Positions 27,379 to 36,965 of a stretch of DNA of 64,000 nt are shown here, piece by piece. Positions within the stretch are counted from its first letter, which is position 1. Each line of letters begins with the position of its first letter. Made by a program: the position numbers and the translations under genes. Source of the stretch: an uncultured Prevotella sp. (GTDB taxonomy: Bacteria > Bacteroidota > Bacteroidia > Bacteroidales > Bacteroidaceae); the NCBI GenBank assembly GCA_905202125.1, contig CAJKQX010000004.1:1-64000 (forward strand), read 5' to 3'. The notes under the pieces were generated by a model that was given only the letters and a program-made list of their open reading frames with translations, searched no databases and was not told the origin of the DNA.

Positions 27379-29322
27379 ATGATTTCAGTAGAAGGATTAA
27401 GAGTAGAATTCAGTATCAAACCGCTGTTTAGCGATGCCGGTTTTGTCATCAACGACCACGACAGGATAGCATTGGTAGGAAAGAACGGCGCAGGAAAGTC
27501 AACTCTGTTGAAGATTCTCTCAGGGATACAACATCCGACAAGCGGTATCGTATCCATCCCAACGGAAACAACGATTGGTTATCTGCCACAGGTGATGATT
27601 CTACAAGACAACACTACTGTGAGAGAAGAGGCACTTAAGGCATTCGCCGAGCACACGAGGCTCAAGGAAGAGATAGACTTGTTGAACAAGAAACTGGCTG
27701 AACGTACCGACTACGAAAGTGACGAATACATCGCCCTTGTAGAGAAATTCACCCAGGAACATGACCGCTACCAGATGCTCGGCGGTAGCAATTATGAGGC
27801 AGAAATAGAAAGAACGCTCACCGGTTTGGGCTTCAAGCGTGAAGATCTGGAGCGCCCCACATCCGAGTTCAGTGGAGGATGGCGCATGCGAATAGAGTTG
27901 GCCAAGATTCTGTTGCGCAAACCGGACGTGTTGTTGCTTGATGAGCCAACCAACCATCTCGACATTGAGAGCATACAATGGCTGGAACGATTTATCCAAC
28001 AGAGTGCCAAAGCGGTGGTACTTGTCAGCCATGACCGTGCATTTATCAATAATGTAACCAATCGAACACTGGAGATATCGTGTGGCAAAATCATCGATTA
28101 TAAGGTGAAATATGACGAATATGTCAAGCTGCGCGCCGAACGCCGCGAACAACAACTCAGAGCATACGAGAACCAACAGAAGGAAATAGCCGACATCAAG
28201 GACTTTATAGAGCGATTCAGATACAAAGCCACGAAGGCCGTGCAGGTGCAAAGTCGCATCAAACAACTTGAGAAGATTGTGCCCATAGAGATAGACGAGG
28301 TGGACAAATCGGTCATGCACCTAAAGTTTCCGCCATGTCAACGTAGCGGCGATTATCCGATAATATGTGATAATGTGGGAAAAGCGTACGGCGAACATAA
28401 AGTGTTCGAGGATGTGACGCTCACCATCAAGCGCGGTGAGAAGGTTGCTTTCGTAGGAAAAAACGGCGAAGGAAAATCCACACTCGTGAAATGTATAATG
28501 AACGAGATTCCATTTACGGGCAATCTGAAGATAGGACACAATGTGGAGATAGGATATTTCGCCCAAAATCAGGCGCAGCTGTTGGACGAGAATCTCAGTG
28601 TCTTTGACACAATAGACAATGTAGCCAAAGGCGACATACGCCTGAAAATCAAGAATATATTGGGAGCATTCATGTTTGGCGGTGAGGCCTCGGAAAAGAA
28701 GGTGAAGGTGCTCAGCGGTGGCGAACGCAGTCGTCTGGCAATGATCAAACTGTTGTTGGAACCGATGAATCTGCTCATTCTCGATGAGCCGACCAACCAT
28801 CTCGACATGATGTCGAAGGATGTTTTGAAAGATGCAATCAAGGCTTATGACGGCACAGCCATAATCGTAAGCCACGACCGAGAGTTTCTTGACGGACTGG
28901 TAACTAAAGTTTACGAATTTGCGGACGGCCGGGTGATCGAACATCTCGGAGGCATATACGACTATCTGCGCAGTCACAACGCACAGTCGATTGACTCCAT
29001 TTACTCGCAAAAGACAGAGGCCGGCAAAGCCAATACTAACGACACGCAGCCAGAATCATCGGCCAAACAGAGTTACGAAGAGCGCAAAGAGTTTCAGAAA
29101 AGAATACGCAAGATAGAGAAGTCAATAAAAGAATCTGAATCCAAAATAGAGAAACTCGAGGCCAGAATAAGTGAGCTCAACATCTTGTTGAGCACTCCCG
29201 AGAAAGCCTCCGATATGACTTTGGTAAACGAATACACATCCATCAAGCAGGAACTCGACAAGGAAGAAGACAATTGGACACAATTGTCTGAGGATTTGGA
29301 AGAGTTGAATATGCAACAATAA
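27379..29322 (+). CDS. ABC-F family ATPase (first of three)
   Basis: Soluble twin-ATPase that acts on the ribosome (translation-factor type ABC-F) rather than in transport. 647 residues. Domain 1: GKNGAGKST near residue 33, FSGGWRMR signature, [12 protein letters not shown] linker with many Arg/Gln residues (about 245-290) would reach into the ribosome. Domain 2: GKNGEGKST, LSGGERSR, LILDEPTNHLD. The C-terminal coiled coil (about 570-645, KRIRKIEKSIKESESKIEKLE) is long. No membrane segments. Start MISVEGLRVEF chosen at 27379 because the promoter box overlaps the earlier frame. Confidence 0.92.
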   Translation: MISVEGLRVEFSIKPLFSDAGFVINDHDRIALVGKNGAGKSTLLKILSGIQHPTSGIVSIPTETTIGYLPQVMILQDNTTVREEALKAFAEHTRLKEEIDLLNKKLAERTDYESDEYIALVEKFTQEHDRYQMLGGSNYEAEIERTLTGLGFKREDLERPTSEFSGGWRMRIELAKILLRKPDVLLLDEPTNHLDIESIQWLERFIQQSAKAVVLVSHDRAFINNVTNRTLEISCGKIIDYKVKYDEYVKLRAERREQQLRAYENQQKEIADIKDFIERFRYKATKAVQVQSRIKQLEKIVPIEIDEVDKSVMHLKFPPCQRSGDYPIICDNVGKAYGEHKVFEDVTLTIKRGEKVAFVGKNGEGKSTLVKCIMNEIPFTGNLKIGHNVEIGYFAQNQAQLLDENLSVFDTIDNVAKGDIRLKIKNILGAFMFGGEASEKKVKVLSGGERSRLAMIKLLLEPMNLLILDEPTNHLDMMSKDVLKDAIKAYDGTAIIVSHDREFLDGLVTKVYEFADGRVIEHLGGIYDYLRSHNAQSIDSIYSQKTEAGKANTNDTQPESSAKQSYEERKEFQKRIRKIEKSIKESESKIEKLEARISELNILLSTPEKASDMTLVNEYTSIKQELDKEEDNWTQLSEDLEELNMQQ

Positions 29323-29361
29323 ACACACATACAACGACATAAACACAAAAAAACATATACA

Positions 29362-31401
29362 ATGAAAATGAAAAATTTTATTCCGGTTATGTTTCTTGCG
29401 GCCATGCCTCTGACTGGCGCGGCTCAGCAACAACTCAAATCGGGCATCAATCTTGCCGATTTGGACCAGACCGTAAACCCCGGTGAGGATTTCTATCAGT
29501 TTGCTTGCGGCGGATGGATGAAAAACAATCCGCTGCCCGGAGCCTATTCCCGATTCGGAAGTTTCGACATGTTGGCACAGGACAACAACAAACGAATAAA
29601 CTCCATACTGAGCGAACTGCTGGAAAAAGAGTATCCCAAAGGCACCACCGAACAGAAACTCAGCGATTTCTACAAACTTGCAATGGACTCCGTACGCCGC
29701 AATAAGGAGGGCGTAAAACCAGTTATGCCTCTGATAAAGGAGATAGAGAAAGCTAAAAACACAGCCGCTCTGCATAATATACAATTGAAATACGCACATT
29801 TCGGCTATGGCATACCTATGGGAATAGGTTTCGGAGCTGACGAGAAAAACTCGACAATGAACATCTTGAACGTAAATCAGGGTGGACTCACCCTCGGACA
29901 AAAGGAATATTATCTTGACAATGACGAGGCCACGACAGCCATACGTGAGGCATACAAAAAGCATATTGTGCGTATGTTCAAACTGTTCGGATTCAGCGAG
30001 AAGAGCGCTCAAGCCAAGATGAAAAACATCTTGAAGATAGAATCGGCTTTGGCCAAAGTGTCTAAATCGCGCTCCGAACTGAGAGATGTGGCAGCCAACT
30101 ACAACAAAATGACCATCAGCCAGTTTGAAAGCAAGTATCCTCAGATTGGTCTCACCAAATTTCTCAATGCCGAAGGCGTGGCAACCAAACATTTTGAGGA
30201 GCTCGTTGTGGGTCAACCCTCATTCGTGAAAGGCGCAAACGACATTATAGCGTCGATGAGCAAAGAGGAGCTGTGCGCTTATATGCAGTGGGACGTCATC
30301 ATTTCGGCTTCGAGCTATCTCAGTGATGATGTGATTGCGGCAAATTTCGATTTCTTTGGCAAAACAATGTCTGGCCGTAAGGAAGATTATCCCAGATGGA
30401 AACGCGCCACAAACCAGGTGGAAAGTCAGATGGGCGAGGCTCTTGGCAAGATGTACGTGGAGCGTTATTTCCCAAAAGCAGCCAAAGACCGTATGGAGGG
30501 ACTTGTACGTAATCTCCAGATCTCTCTCGGACAACGCATCAAAGAACAGGATTGGATGAGCGAAGCCACCAAACAGGCGGCTCTGGACAAGCTGAATTCA
30601 TTCTATGTGAAGATAGGATACCCCAACGAATGGAAAGACATATCGGGACTGAACATAGACCCGAAACTGTCTTACTATGAGAATGTGCAGAACTGTCGCG
30701 TGTTCTGGGACAAATGGGACATCGATTACAGAGCGGGCAAACCGGTGGACAAGAACGAATGGTTCATGACACCGCAGACTGTCAACGCCTACTACAATCC
30801 AACGACCAACGAGATTTGTTTCCCAGCCGGCATCCTGCAAGTTCCCTTCTTCGATATGTCTGCCGACGACGCTTTCAACTATGGAGCAATCGGTGTGGTA
30901 ATCGGACACGAGATGACTCACGGATTTGATGACCAGGGACGCAACTATGACAAGAATGGAAACATGGTGGACTGGTGGACAGCCGATGATGCGAAAAACT
31001 TCACGGAGAAGGCTAATATGTTTGCCAATTATTTCTCTCAAATCAAAGTACTGCCCGACCTTAACGCCAACGGCTCCCTGACATTAGGCGAAAACCTGGC
31101 CGACCACGGCGGTCTGATGGTTTCATTCAATGCGTTCAAGAATGCAACAGCTGCCAACCCGCTGCCCACAATCGACGGTTTCACACCCGAGCAACGCTTT
31201 TTCTTGGCCTACGCCGGTGTCTGGGCAGGTAACATCACAGAACAAGAAATACGAAACCGCACAAAGAGTGACCCCCACTCTCTCGGCAAATGGCGCGTAG
31301 ACGGTGCTCTGCCACATGTTCAGGCCTGGTACGATGCGTTCAACATCAAACCTTCAGACAAATTATACTTGAACAATGAACAGCGTCTGCAACTTTGGTA
31401 A
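29362..31401 (+). CDS. pepO: M13 family metallopeptidase (PepO-like)
   Basis: Zinc endopeptidase of the neprilysin group, probably periplasmic. 679 residues: signal peptide 1 to about 20 (MKMKNFIPVMFLAAMPLTGAA), then the peptidase N domain starting GEDFYQFACGGWM. The zinc site is HEMTH in IGHEMTHGFDDQG (about 514-526), with the third ligand in GENLADHGG about 60 residues on. The substrate-binding NAYYNP motif is present, and the protein ends in Trp as family members do. It starts 39 bases after the ABC-F gene and may share its transcript. Confidence 0.95.
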   Translation: MKMKNFIPVMFLAAMPLTGAAQQQLKSGINLADLDQTVNPGEDFYQFACGGWMKNNPLPGAYSRFGSFDMLAQDNNKRINSILSELLEKEYPKGTTEQKLSDFYKLAMDSVRRNKEGVKPVMPLIKEIEKAKNTAALHNIQLKYAHFGYGIPMGIGFGADEKNSTMNILNVNQGGLTLGQKEYYLDNDEATTAIREAYKKHIVRMFKLFGFSEKSAQAKMKNILKIESALAKVSKSRSELRDVAANYNKMTISQFESKYPQIGLTKFLNAEGVATKHFEELVVGQPSFVKGANDIIASMSKEELCAYMQWDVIISASSYLSDDVIAANFDFFGKTMSGRKEDYPRWKRATNQVESQMGEALGKMYVERYFPKAAKDRMEGLVRNLQISLGQRIKEQDWMSEATKQAALDKLNSFYVKIGYPNEWKDISGLNIDPKLSYYENVQNCRVFWDKWDIDYRAGKPVDKNEWFMTPQTVNAYYNPTTNEICFPAGILQVPFFDMSADDAFNYGAIGVVIGHEMTHGFDDQGRNYDKNGNMVDWWTADDAKNFTEKANMFANYFSQIKVLPDLNANGSLTLGENLADHGGLMVSFNAFKNATAANPLPTIDGFTPEQRFFLAYAGVWAGNITEQEIRNRTKSDPHSLGKWRVDGALPHVQAWYDAFNIKPSDKLYLNNEQRLQLW

Positions 31402-31439
31402 TACGTTCGGACAGAAAAGAAGATATAAACGATGAGTCA

Positions 31440-31487
31440 ATGAACTGTATCTTGAGAAATCAAAATCTCGGATACAGTTCATTTTTA
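31440..31487 (+). terminator. Rho-independent terminator after pepO
   Basis: Twelve-base perfect arms (31440-31451 and 31471-31482, ATGAACTGTATC), inner GAGA/TCTC pairing, and TTTTT at 31482-31486. Confidence 0.9.
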
Positions 31488-31585
31488 TTGGTATGACAGT
31501 CACTCCGCTTTGTCGAAAAATCATTATTCAGTAGTAGTTCGGCATAATATTTGCATGTACACATATAAACAAAGGAGGAAATATT

Positions 31586-32263
31586 ATGGCATTTGTTGAC
31601 TATTACAAAATATTGGGCGTGGACAAGAACATACGGCAAGAGGATGTGCGCGAGGCGTACCGTAAGCGCGCCAAACAGTTTCATCCCGACTTGCACCCGA
31701 ACGATCCGAAAGCCAAAGCCAAATTTCAGGCATTAAATGAAGCGTATGATGTGATAAGTGATAAGGAAAAACGTGCCAAATATGATAAGTACGGCGAACA
31801 ATGGAAAAACATGGACGCATTCAACAATGCGAACAACAGCGGATATTATCAAAAAGGAGGATTCTCCGGCTTTGATGGTTTCAATTTTGATGGTTTCGGA
31901 CAAGGCGGTGATTTTTCCGATTTCTTTAAAAGCATGTTTGGAAACGGTAGTACGAGAAGGACGACAAAACGTCAATCTCGCGCAAACGCCAACGCAGAAA
32001 CAGGCATAACCGTATCCATAGACTTATACACGGCACTGCTGGGTGGAAACGTGCAGATACAATTGAGCAACGGAGAAAAAATTGCATTGAAGATCAAGCC
32101 CGAGACCCAGAACAATACGAAGGTGCGCCTACGCGGAAAAGGCACTATGAGGACTGACGGCACATACGGCGATCTCATTATTACATATAATGTGGTGCTA
32201 CCAAAGAATCTGACAGAACACCAAAAGAGTCTTTTGAGACAAATGCGTGACGCGATTGGATAA
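31586..32263 (+). CDS. Small DnaJ/CbpA-like co-chaperone
   Basis: 225 residues. J domain 1 to about 70 with the HPD triad (FHPDLHPND) that stimulates DnaK. A Gly/Phe-rich linker (GGFSGFDGFNFDGFGQGGDF, about 90-110) follows, then one C-terminal substrate domain (GITVSIDLYTALLGG...KIKPETQNNTKVRLRGKG). It lacks the Cys-rich zinc domain of true DnaJ, which is encoded separately at 53878, so it belongs to the CbpA/DjlA-like type. No CbpM-like modulator gene is visible beside it. A possible -7-like AATATTTG precedes it near 31546. Confidence 0.9.
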   Translation: MAFVDYYKILGVDKNIRQEDVREAYRKRAKQFHPDLHPNDPKAKAKFQALNEAYDVISDKEKRAKYDKYGEQWKNMDAFNNANNSGYYQKGGFSGFDGFNFDGFGQGGDFSDFFKSMFGNGSTRRTTKRQSRANANAETGITVSIDLYTALLGGNVQIQLSNGEKIALKIKPETQNNTKVRLRGKGTMRTDGTYGDLIITYNVVLPKNLTEHQKSLLRQMRDAIG

Positions 32264-32298
32264 GATCAAAACTCTACGTTCTTATTCGCGCGCCAACA

Positions 32299-32835
32299 TT
32301 AGTCATTCTCTTCTCTTTCGGCTGTATGCAAGATTATGCTTGTGGCTCCGATGGTGAACAGTGTGCCGTCTTCTATCACTCTCGATTCACGATTGCCGAG
32401 AATATCATTGTCCACAAACGTACCTGTGTAGCTCGGACCGTCTTTGAGGATGTATTTCAATCGTTTGTTTTTGTCAAGGCTTACGGTGATACTGCAATGC
32501 GTGATGTCCATACTCGGGTCATTAGTCTCGATGGGACAATCCACTCCACTGCCCTTCATGTGACGTCCGATAAGGTTGACGCCTAACTTGAGAGGAAGAA
32601 TCTGTTTGTAATGAAAGACGTTTTCAATGACAACGATATGTCCATATTCGTTGTCTTCGGCATTCTCTTCGGGCACGTCTTCTTTTTGAACATTATTCAA
32701 CTTGGAGACACCCATACGTATGCCAAACTGTTTGCCACAATATTGGCATTCAAAAACAAGTGATTGACCTTCTTTGTATTTCTTTTCGTCAAATGTGATG
32801 AATCTTTCACATTTAGGACAGCGAACCCTTTTCAT
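32299..32835 (-). CDS. FHA-domain protein with N-terminal zinc ribbon
   Basis: 178 residues. Residues 1-37 have a Cys4 ribbon (CPKCERFI...CQYCGKQFG). An FHA phospho-threonine-binding domain covers about 85-172: LIGRHMKGSGVDCPI, MDITHCSITVS and GPSYTGTFVDN carry the Arg, Ser/His and Asn positions of the fold. Such proteins read Ser/Thr phosphorylation; no kinase gene is seen here. It is 12 bases after the SPOR gene and the two are likely cotranscribed. Confidence 0.85.
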   Translation of the reverse strand: MKRVRCPKCERFITFDEKKYKEGQSLVFECQYCGKQFGIRMGVSKLNNVQKEDVPEENAEDNEYGHIVVIENVFHYKQILPLKLGVNLIGRHMKGSGVDCPIETNDPSMDITHCSITVSLDKNKRLKYILKDGPSYTGTFVDNDILGNRESRVIEDGTLFTIGATSIILHTAEREEND

Positions 32836-32847
32836 CTGGATAATTAA

Positions 32848-33942
32848 TTATTCAGTTACAGTGATATTCGTCACCCATGCATCGGCAAACTCAGCATTGT
32901 CATTCAGTTTGTTCAACTCACGATGAGCGTCTGCCTGAGTGGCAAACCTGCCATATATCACCTTAACAAATTTCTTGTCTTGATATACCCGGGCCTTGTC
33001 ATAACCTTGCTTATTTAGATTTGCGACATAAGCCTCGGCATTATTCTTGCTTACCCTACTTGCAAGCACAATTGAATAATAAGTTTCCGGTTTTTCTACT
33101 TTTGTATCAGCCGGTGCTACATTATCGATATCCACATTGGAGGATTGCTCACATGCCGTATTCTCATTATTCAATCGTTCGGAAATATTCTTAAAATCCG
33201 GTTTTCCCAAAGTAATATCCTTTGGCATCATCTCAAAAAGCATGTTGGTATCGATATTACTCTTTTGTAGTCCGGCAAATCCTTTATCGCCTGTGGTCGA
33301 AGGAAAAAGGACTATCAATGCCAACAATATACATGCCACGGCGAGTTTATGCAACCATGCGATATTGTTATCGGAAGCAGATCTTAAGATTTCAGAAAGT
33401 TGAGGAACGGAGTCCTGCTCTTTGCTATCCGAAGACGAATCATTTTCGACAACATTGCTTGATACATTGTGATTGTCCGAAACCGTATTGTCGGAATTTT
33501 TCAATTGTTTGATGTCTGTCTTATATATAAGATTTGAACTGAAAGAACTGAGTCCATAGAGATCAGGTGTCAATATTCCGGCCTCGCAAGGTTGAAACTC
33601 GTAATAGCCATCCGAGCGAAGTATAATCGAACCCAATCCATAAATCTCATAACAGCCATCGGTTTCCAATTGAGATTTCAACTCCTCCACATTGTCCTCA
33701 ATACGCGTCAATGCTTCAGGATAACTGATATCGTAAGCCTCTATAAATGACTGAACTAACATCGAATCATTCATTTTAAGCTGAGGGTTAAAACCTAATG
33801 TACGCTGTGGAGGATAAAACATATTGTCGTTCTCATCATAGAACGAATCGACATGGTGGGTCATGAACCCACCAAACTCAGGAACTATGACACAATCATT
33901 GTCCAGTAGCAACTTTACAATATGCTTTTCTATTTCAATCAC
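32848..33942 (-). CDS. HU-like/SPOR-domain membrane protein
   Basis: 364 residues from GTG 33942. The N-terminal region (IEIEKHIVKLLLDNDCVIVPEFGGFM) matches the HU-like (CCDC81-type) domains found on Bacteroidetes SPOR proteins. A Ser/Asp/Asn-rich linker (about 155-190) precedes a membrane segment near 200-220. The C-terminal 75 residues are a SPOR domain (YYSIVLASRVSKNNAEAYV...VKVIYGRFATQADAHREL), which binds denuded peptidoglycan glycan at division sites. The frame is open to ATG 33978, but a -7 box lies between that and GTG 33942. Confidence 0.85.
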   Translation of the reverse strand: MIEIEKHIVKLLLDNDCVIVPEFGGFMTHHVDSFYDENDNMFYPPQRTLGFNPQLKMNDSMLVQSFIEAYDISYPEALTRIEDNVEELKSQLETDGCYEIYGLGSIILRSDGYYEFQPCEAGILTPDLYGLSSFSSNLIYKTDIKQLKNSDNTVSDNHNVSSNVVENDSSSDSKEQDSVPQLSEILRSASDNNIAWLHKLAVACILLALIVLFPSTTGDKGFAGLQKSNIDTNMLFEMMPKDITLGKPDFKNISERLNNENTACEQSSNVDIDNVAPADTKVEKPETYYSIVLASRVSKNNAEAYVANLNKQGYDKARVYQDKKFVKVIYGRFATQADAHRELNKLNDNAEFADAWVTNITVTE

Positions 33943-33947
33943 GTCTG

Positions 33948-33955
33948 CAAATTTA
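33948..33955 (-). promoter_or_regulatory. TAnnTTTG (-7) promoter box at the SPOR gene start
   Basis: TAAATTTG on the minus strand, exact, with only five bases to the GTG start. If real, the mRNA is leaderless or nearly so. Confidence 0.5.
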
Positions 33956-34049
33956 AATATTTTAAATGGATATTCCAACTATTTAGTTCAAAAACTCGAG
34001 ACGACAGATTAAATAATATTTAATGCTTGGGTATTCGACATAATTGTAT

Positions 34050-34057
34050 TATCTTTG
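34050..34057 (+). promoter_or_regulatory. TAnnTTTG (-7) promoter box for rfbC
   Basis: TATCTTTG, exact, 73 bases before the rfbC ATG. Confidence 0.65.
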
Positions 34058-34130
34058 CTTTCGAAGAGATTATATCGTATGGACCATAGGTGTCGTATGC
34101 GTGTACTAATTAAATATAAAATTACTTGAT

Positions 34131-34679
34131 ATGGAATATGTAAAAACCGACATTGAAGGTGTTTGGATTATCGAACCTAAAGTATTCAACGATGCTCGTG
34201 GATATTTCTTTGAGGCATGGAAAAAAGAAGAATTTGAACAGTATGTCGGAAAAGTGGATTTCGTTCAGGACAACGAATCTAAGTCTTCATACGGAGTGCT
34301 GCGTGGCCTGCACTATCAGAAAGCTGAATACTCACAGGCCAAACTGGTGAGAGTAATCAAAGGAAAAGTGTTGGACGTGGCAGTGGACATCCGCAAACAA
34401 TCCCCCACTTTCGGCAAGCATGTAATGGTTGAACTAAGCGAAAGCAACAAACGTCAGCTGTTCATCCCCAGAGGTTTTGCTCACGGCTTTCTCGTACTGA
34501 GCGATGAGGCCGTATTCACATATAAGGTGGACAATGTCTACGCTCCGCAACACGAAGCAAGCATAAGATGGGACGATGAGGAGATAAACATCAATTGGCC
34601 AATAGCAAAGGCTGATGTGATCACAAGTGAGAAAGACTTGAAAGGCAAATCACTGCGCGAAGCAGAATTGTTTGATTAA
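34131..34679 (+). CDS. rfbC: dTDP-4-dehydrorhamnose 3,5-epimerase
   Basis: Epimerises dTDP-4-keto-6-deoxyglucose at C3 and C5 on the way to dTDP-rhamnose. 182 residues, normal. Motifs: ARGYFFEAWKKEEF, VQDNESKSSYGVLRGLHYQ (with the catalytic His), VVRV-like KLVRVIKGKVLDVAVDIR, IPRGFAHGFLVLSD and FTYKVDNVYAP. The other rml genes are not in the window, so it stands alone here. Confidence 0.95.
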   Translation: MEYVKTDIEGVWIIEPKVFNDARGYFFEAWKKEEFEQYVGKVDFVQDNESKSSYGVLRGLHYQKAEYSQAKLVRVIKGKVLDVAVDIRKQSPTFGKHVMVELSESNKRQLFIPRGFAHGFLVLSDEAVFTYKVDNVYAPQHEASIRWDDEEININWPIAKADVITSEKDLKGKSLREAELFD

Positions 34680-34712
34680 CACATTATATAAATATATTAC
34701 CGTTAAGGAAAA

Positions 34713-34767
34713 TGCAAGCGACTGTTGTTCCACAGATAAATGATATTGAAACAACAAAGTCGCTGCA
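34713..34767. other. Inverted repeat between rfbC and the lipoprotein gene
   Basis: Arms of 17-18 bases (34713-34729 and 34750-34767, both built on GCGACT and GTTGTT) around a 20-base loop, one two-base bulge. No T-run follows, so it may be an attenuator or processing hairpin rather than a plain terminator. Confidence 0.5.
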
Positions 34768-34778
34768 ATAATTAGAAT

Positions 34779-35576
34779 ATGAAAGCACATATCTCATTGA
34801 TGATGTTACTCATCATCACAATATTTATAAGTTGTGGAAACAATAGCAAATCCACAACAAATGAAGAAGATCTCGTTGCCAAAAAGGAATTGCAGGGTAT
34901 TTGGATTAATGAGGATGAAGAGGATGTGGCATTTCATATCAAAGGAGATACCATCTATTTTCCCGACAAAAACAGCGCTCCGGTTTATTTTCGCATAGAA
35001 AAAGATTCGTTTATTATGTTTGGCATCAATGTGAACAAGTATCCGATAGTAAAACGCACACCGAACATCCTTGAATTCATAAACCAAAATCATGACCATG
35101 TCAAACTGATAAAGGGACATGACAAGAACTATCTGAAATTGTTCGCTCACAATGACTCTTTGGTCTTAATCAATCAGAACAAGCTGATCAAGAAAGACAC
35201 TATCGTAAATTTTAATGACAAAAAATATCATTGTTACATCCAGATAAATCCTACAAGTTACAAAGTGATGAAGAGATCGTATAATGACGATGGCATGGAA
35301 GTGGACAATGTATATTATGACAACATCATACATCTGAGCATCTTCAATGGCAACAACAAGATATATTCGAGCAATATTGTGAAAAAACAATTCGCTGAAC
35401 ATCTGCCGCAAACATTTATCAGTCAGGCTGTTTTGAGCGACTTGACTTTTTATGGCACCGATAATGAAGGTATTCATTACTTTGCCGTATTGGGAATACC
35501 AGACTCGTCAAGCAAATACATGGTTGAGATAATCATATCTTATGACGGAAAATACAAAAGCCGGATAAAGATTTGA
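34779..35576 (+). CDS. Predicted lipoprotein of unknown function
   Basis: 265 residues. Signal peptide with a lipobox: MKAHISLMMLLIITIFISC, Cys at 19, then GNNSKS. The mature part starts with a lipocalin-like strand pattern (LQGIWINEDEEDVAFHIKGDTIYFP), and a second beta-rich half follows from about 130 (YHCYIQINPTSYKVMKRSY). Bacteroidetes have several such lipoproteins under DUF names (DUF4738 is a possibility, not verified). Base composition is AT-richer than the neighbours. The next gene begins 60 bases later. Confidence 0.75.
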   Translation: MKAHISLMMLLIITIFISCGNNSKSTTNEEDLVAKKELQGIWINEDEEDVAFHIKGDTIYFPDKNSAPVYFRIEKDSFIMFGINVNKYPIVKRTPNILEFINQNHDHVKLIKGHDKNYLKLFAHNDSLVLINQNKLIKKDTIVNFNDKKYHCYIQINPTSYKVMKRSYNDDGMEVDNVYYDNIIHLSIFNGNNKIYSSNIVKKQFAEHLPQTFISQAVLSDLTFYGTDNEGIHYFAVLGIPDSSSKYMVEIIISYDGKYKSRIKI

Positions 35577-35636
35577 CAATTCTCACCTACAAATATAAAA
35601 CTTAATTTTCATTCACCTTATTATAATTTAATAACT

Positions 35637-36920
35637 ATGAGAAATAAAATTAAAAGAATAGGCTTATTATTAATATTCTTCTTAACATTGTTCTGCAACA
35701 ACACAGTATTCGGTCAAAACGATGTAGAAATATATCGCATCGTAAAAGATGCTAATGAATTGGCTGAAAATGATATACTGATAATTGTGAATCGAGAGCA
35801 TCAGATGATAATGGGTAGCCAAAAGACGAACAATCGCGATGCTGTGGAAATGGAAATGTCAGGCGATATTATATACAGAAACAGTAATGTTGGCGAATCG
35901 TTCGTGTTGAAGGGAGAGAAAGATAACTGGGGATTTCTCACAAAAGATAATAAGTATCTTTGTTCATCAACCAAAAATGGAGAAAATGAACTCTTAACAA
36001 AGGACAAACTTGATGACTTCGGAAAAGCAAAAATTACGATTGATATATCTTGTAATGCTGTAATAAAATTTCAAGGATCAAATGTCAAAAATTATAGAGG
36101 CAATATGAGATATAATAATAATTCCGAATTATTCAATTGTTACGGAGAAACAAATGATCAAAAACCGGTTCAAATATTCAAAAAGGTATCAAACCAAAGC
36201 ATTATAACAATAAGCGGAAATGAAGAAAACGATAATAATACCAATGCCATAAAAGATGCTTACGCAACAGGAACCCCAAAGAACATAGAGATAAAGCGTT
36301 CGTTTATCGGAGACGGCGGATGGTACACACTATGTCTGCCGTTCGCCCTTAACGAAGATGATATCAAGACAACGTTCAAAGGCACCAAGTTTTATGAATT
36401 TTCATCAGTTGAAAGAAACGATAATGGTGCGATGCTATTGAATTTCAAAGAAGTGAAAGAGACGACATCGGGCACACCTTATTTAATACAACCGCTTAAG
36501 GATACAGAAATAACAAATCCGTGGTTTGAAAACAAGGTGATAAATGTAAACCAACCGACATCAATTGTGCATTCACTCAGTGACGGCAGCAACGCTTGTA
36601 AATTTGTAGGAGTGTTCGACCCGACACCCATTGAAGGACGCAACATACGTTTTGTTGGTGCTAACGGCTCCAGTCTGGTAACACCAAACGGAGACAACTC
36701 CAAACTGAAAGCATTAAGAGCATACATCATTTTGCCTGATGATGTGAAAGTAGCTAAGATAAACTCATCCGGAAACACATCGGCCATTCATTCTGTCGAT
36801 GCGAATAAGAAATCTGGGTCGACAAGAATTTACAATCTAAATGGCGAATACATTGGTGACTCTGAGGCAAATCTGCCATCCGGAATATATATTGTGAATC
36901 ATAAGAAAGTAGTGAAATAA
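35637..36920 (+). CDS. Secreted protein with Prevotella-type C-terminal tail
   Basis: 427 residues. Signal peptide 1-26 (GLLLIFFLTLFCNNTVFG, cut before QN). The middle is beta-rich without a recognised catalytic motif; a block GGWYTLCLPFALNEDDI (about 226-242) recurs in Prevotella secreted proteins. The last 30 residues (TRIYNLNGEYIGDSEANL, then PSGIYIVNHKKVVK) match the tail common on Prevotella surface proteins, similar to T9SS type A sorting domains. It is followed after 45 bases by a small peptide gene. Codon use is AT-rich. Function unknown. Confidence 0.8.
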   Translation: MRNKIKRIGLLLIFFLTLFCNNTVFGQNDVEIYRIVKDANELAENDILIIVNREHQMIMGSQKTNNRDAVEMEMSGDIIYRNSNVGESFVLKGEKDNWGFLTKDNKYLCSSTKNGENELLTKDKLDDFGKAKITIDISCNAVIKFQGSNVKNYRGNMRYNNNSELFNCYGETNDQKPVQIFKKVSNQSIITISGNEENDNNTNAIKDAYATGTPKNIEIKRSFIGDGGWYTLCLPFALNEDDIKTTFKGTKFYEFSSVERNDNGAMLLNFKEVKETTSGTPYLIQPLKDTEITNPWFENKVINVNQPTSIVHSLSDGSNACKFVGVFDPTPIEGRNIRFVGANGSSLVTPNGDNSKLKALRAYIILPDDVKVAKINSSGNTSAIHSVDANKKSGSTRIYNLNGEYIGDSEANLPSGIYIVNHKKVVK

Positions 36921-36965
36921 GCTACTTATTCATCAAGCATATTACAAATGGGAAAAATACCAACC

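Noticed and set aside
29122..30216. Long minus-strand open frame (364 codons) opposite pepO
   Set aside because: It mirrors the codon bias of the M13 peptidase gene and its product is a Cys/Phe/His-rich string with no domain. The same applies to 1192-2073, 4033-4692 and 27601-28320 on the minus strand.
31540..31556. -7 promoter box before the small DnaJ-like gene
   Set aside because: AATATTTG misses the first base of the consensus and the upstream TTTG is 33 bases away; kept only as a remark in the gene entry.
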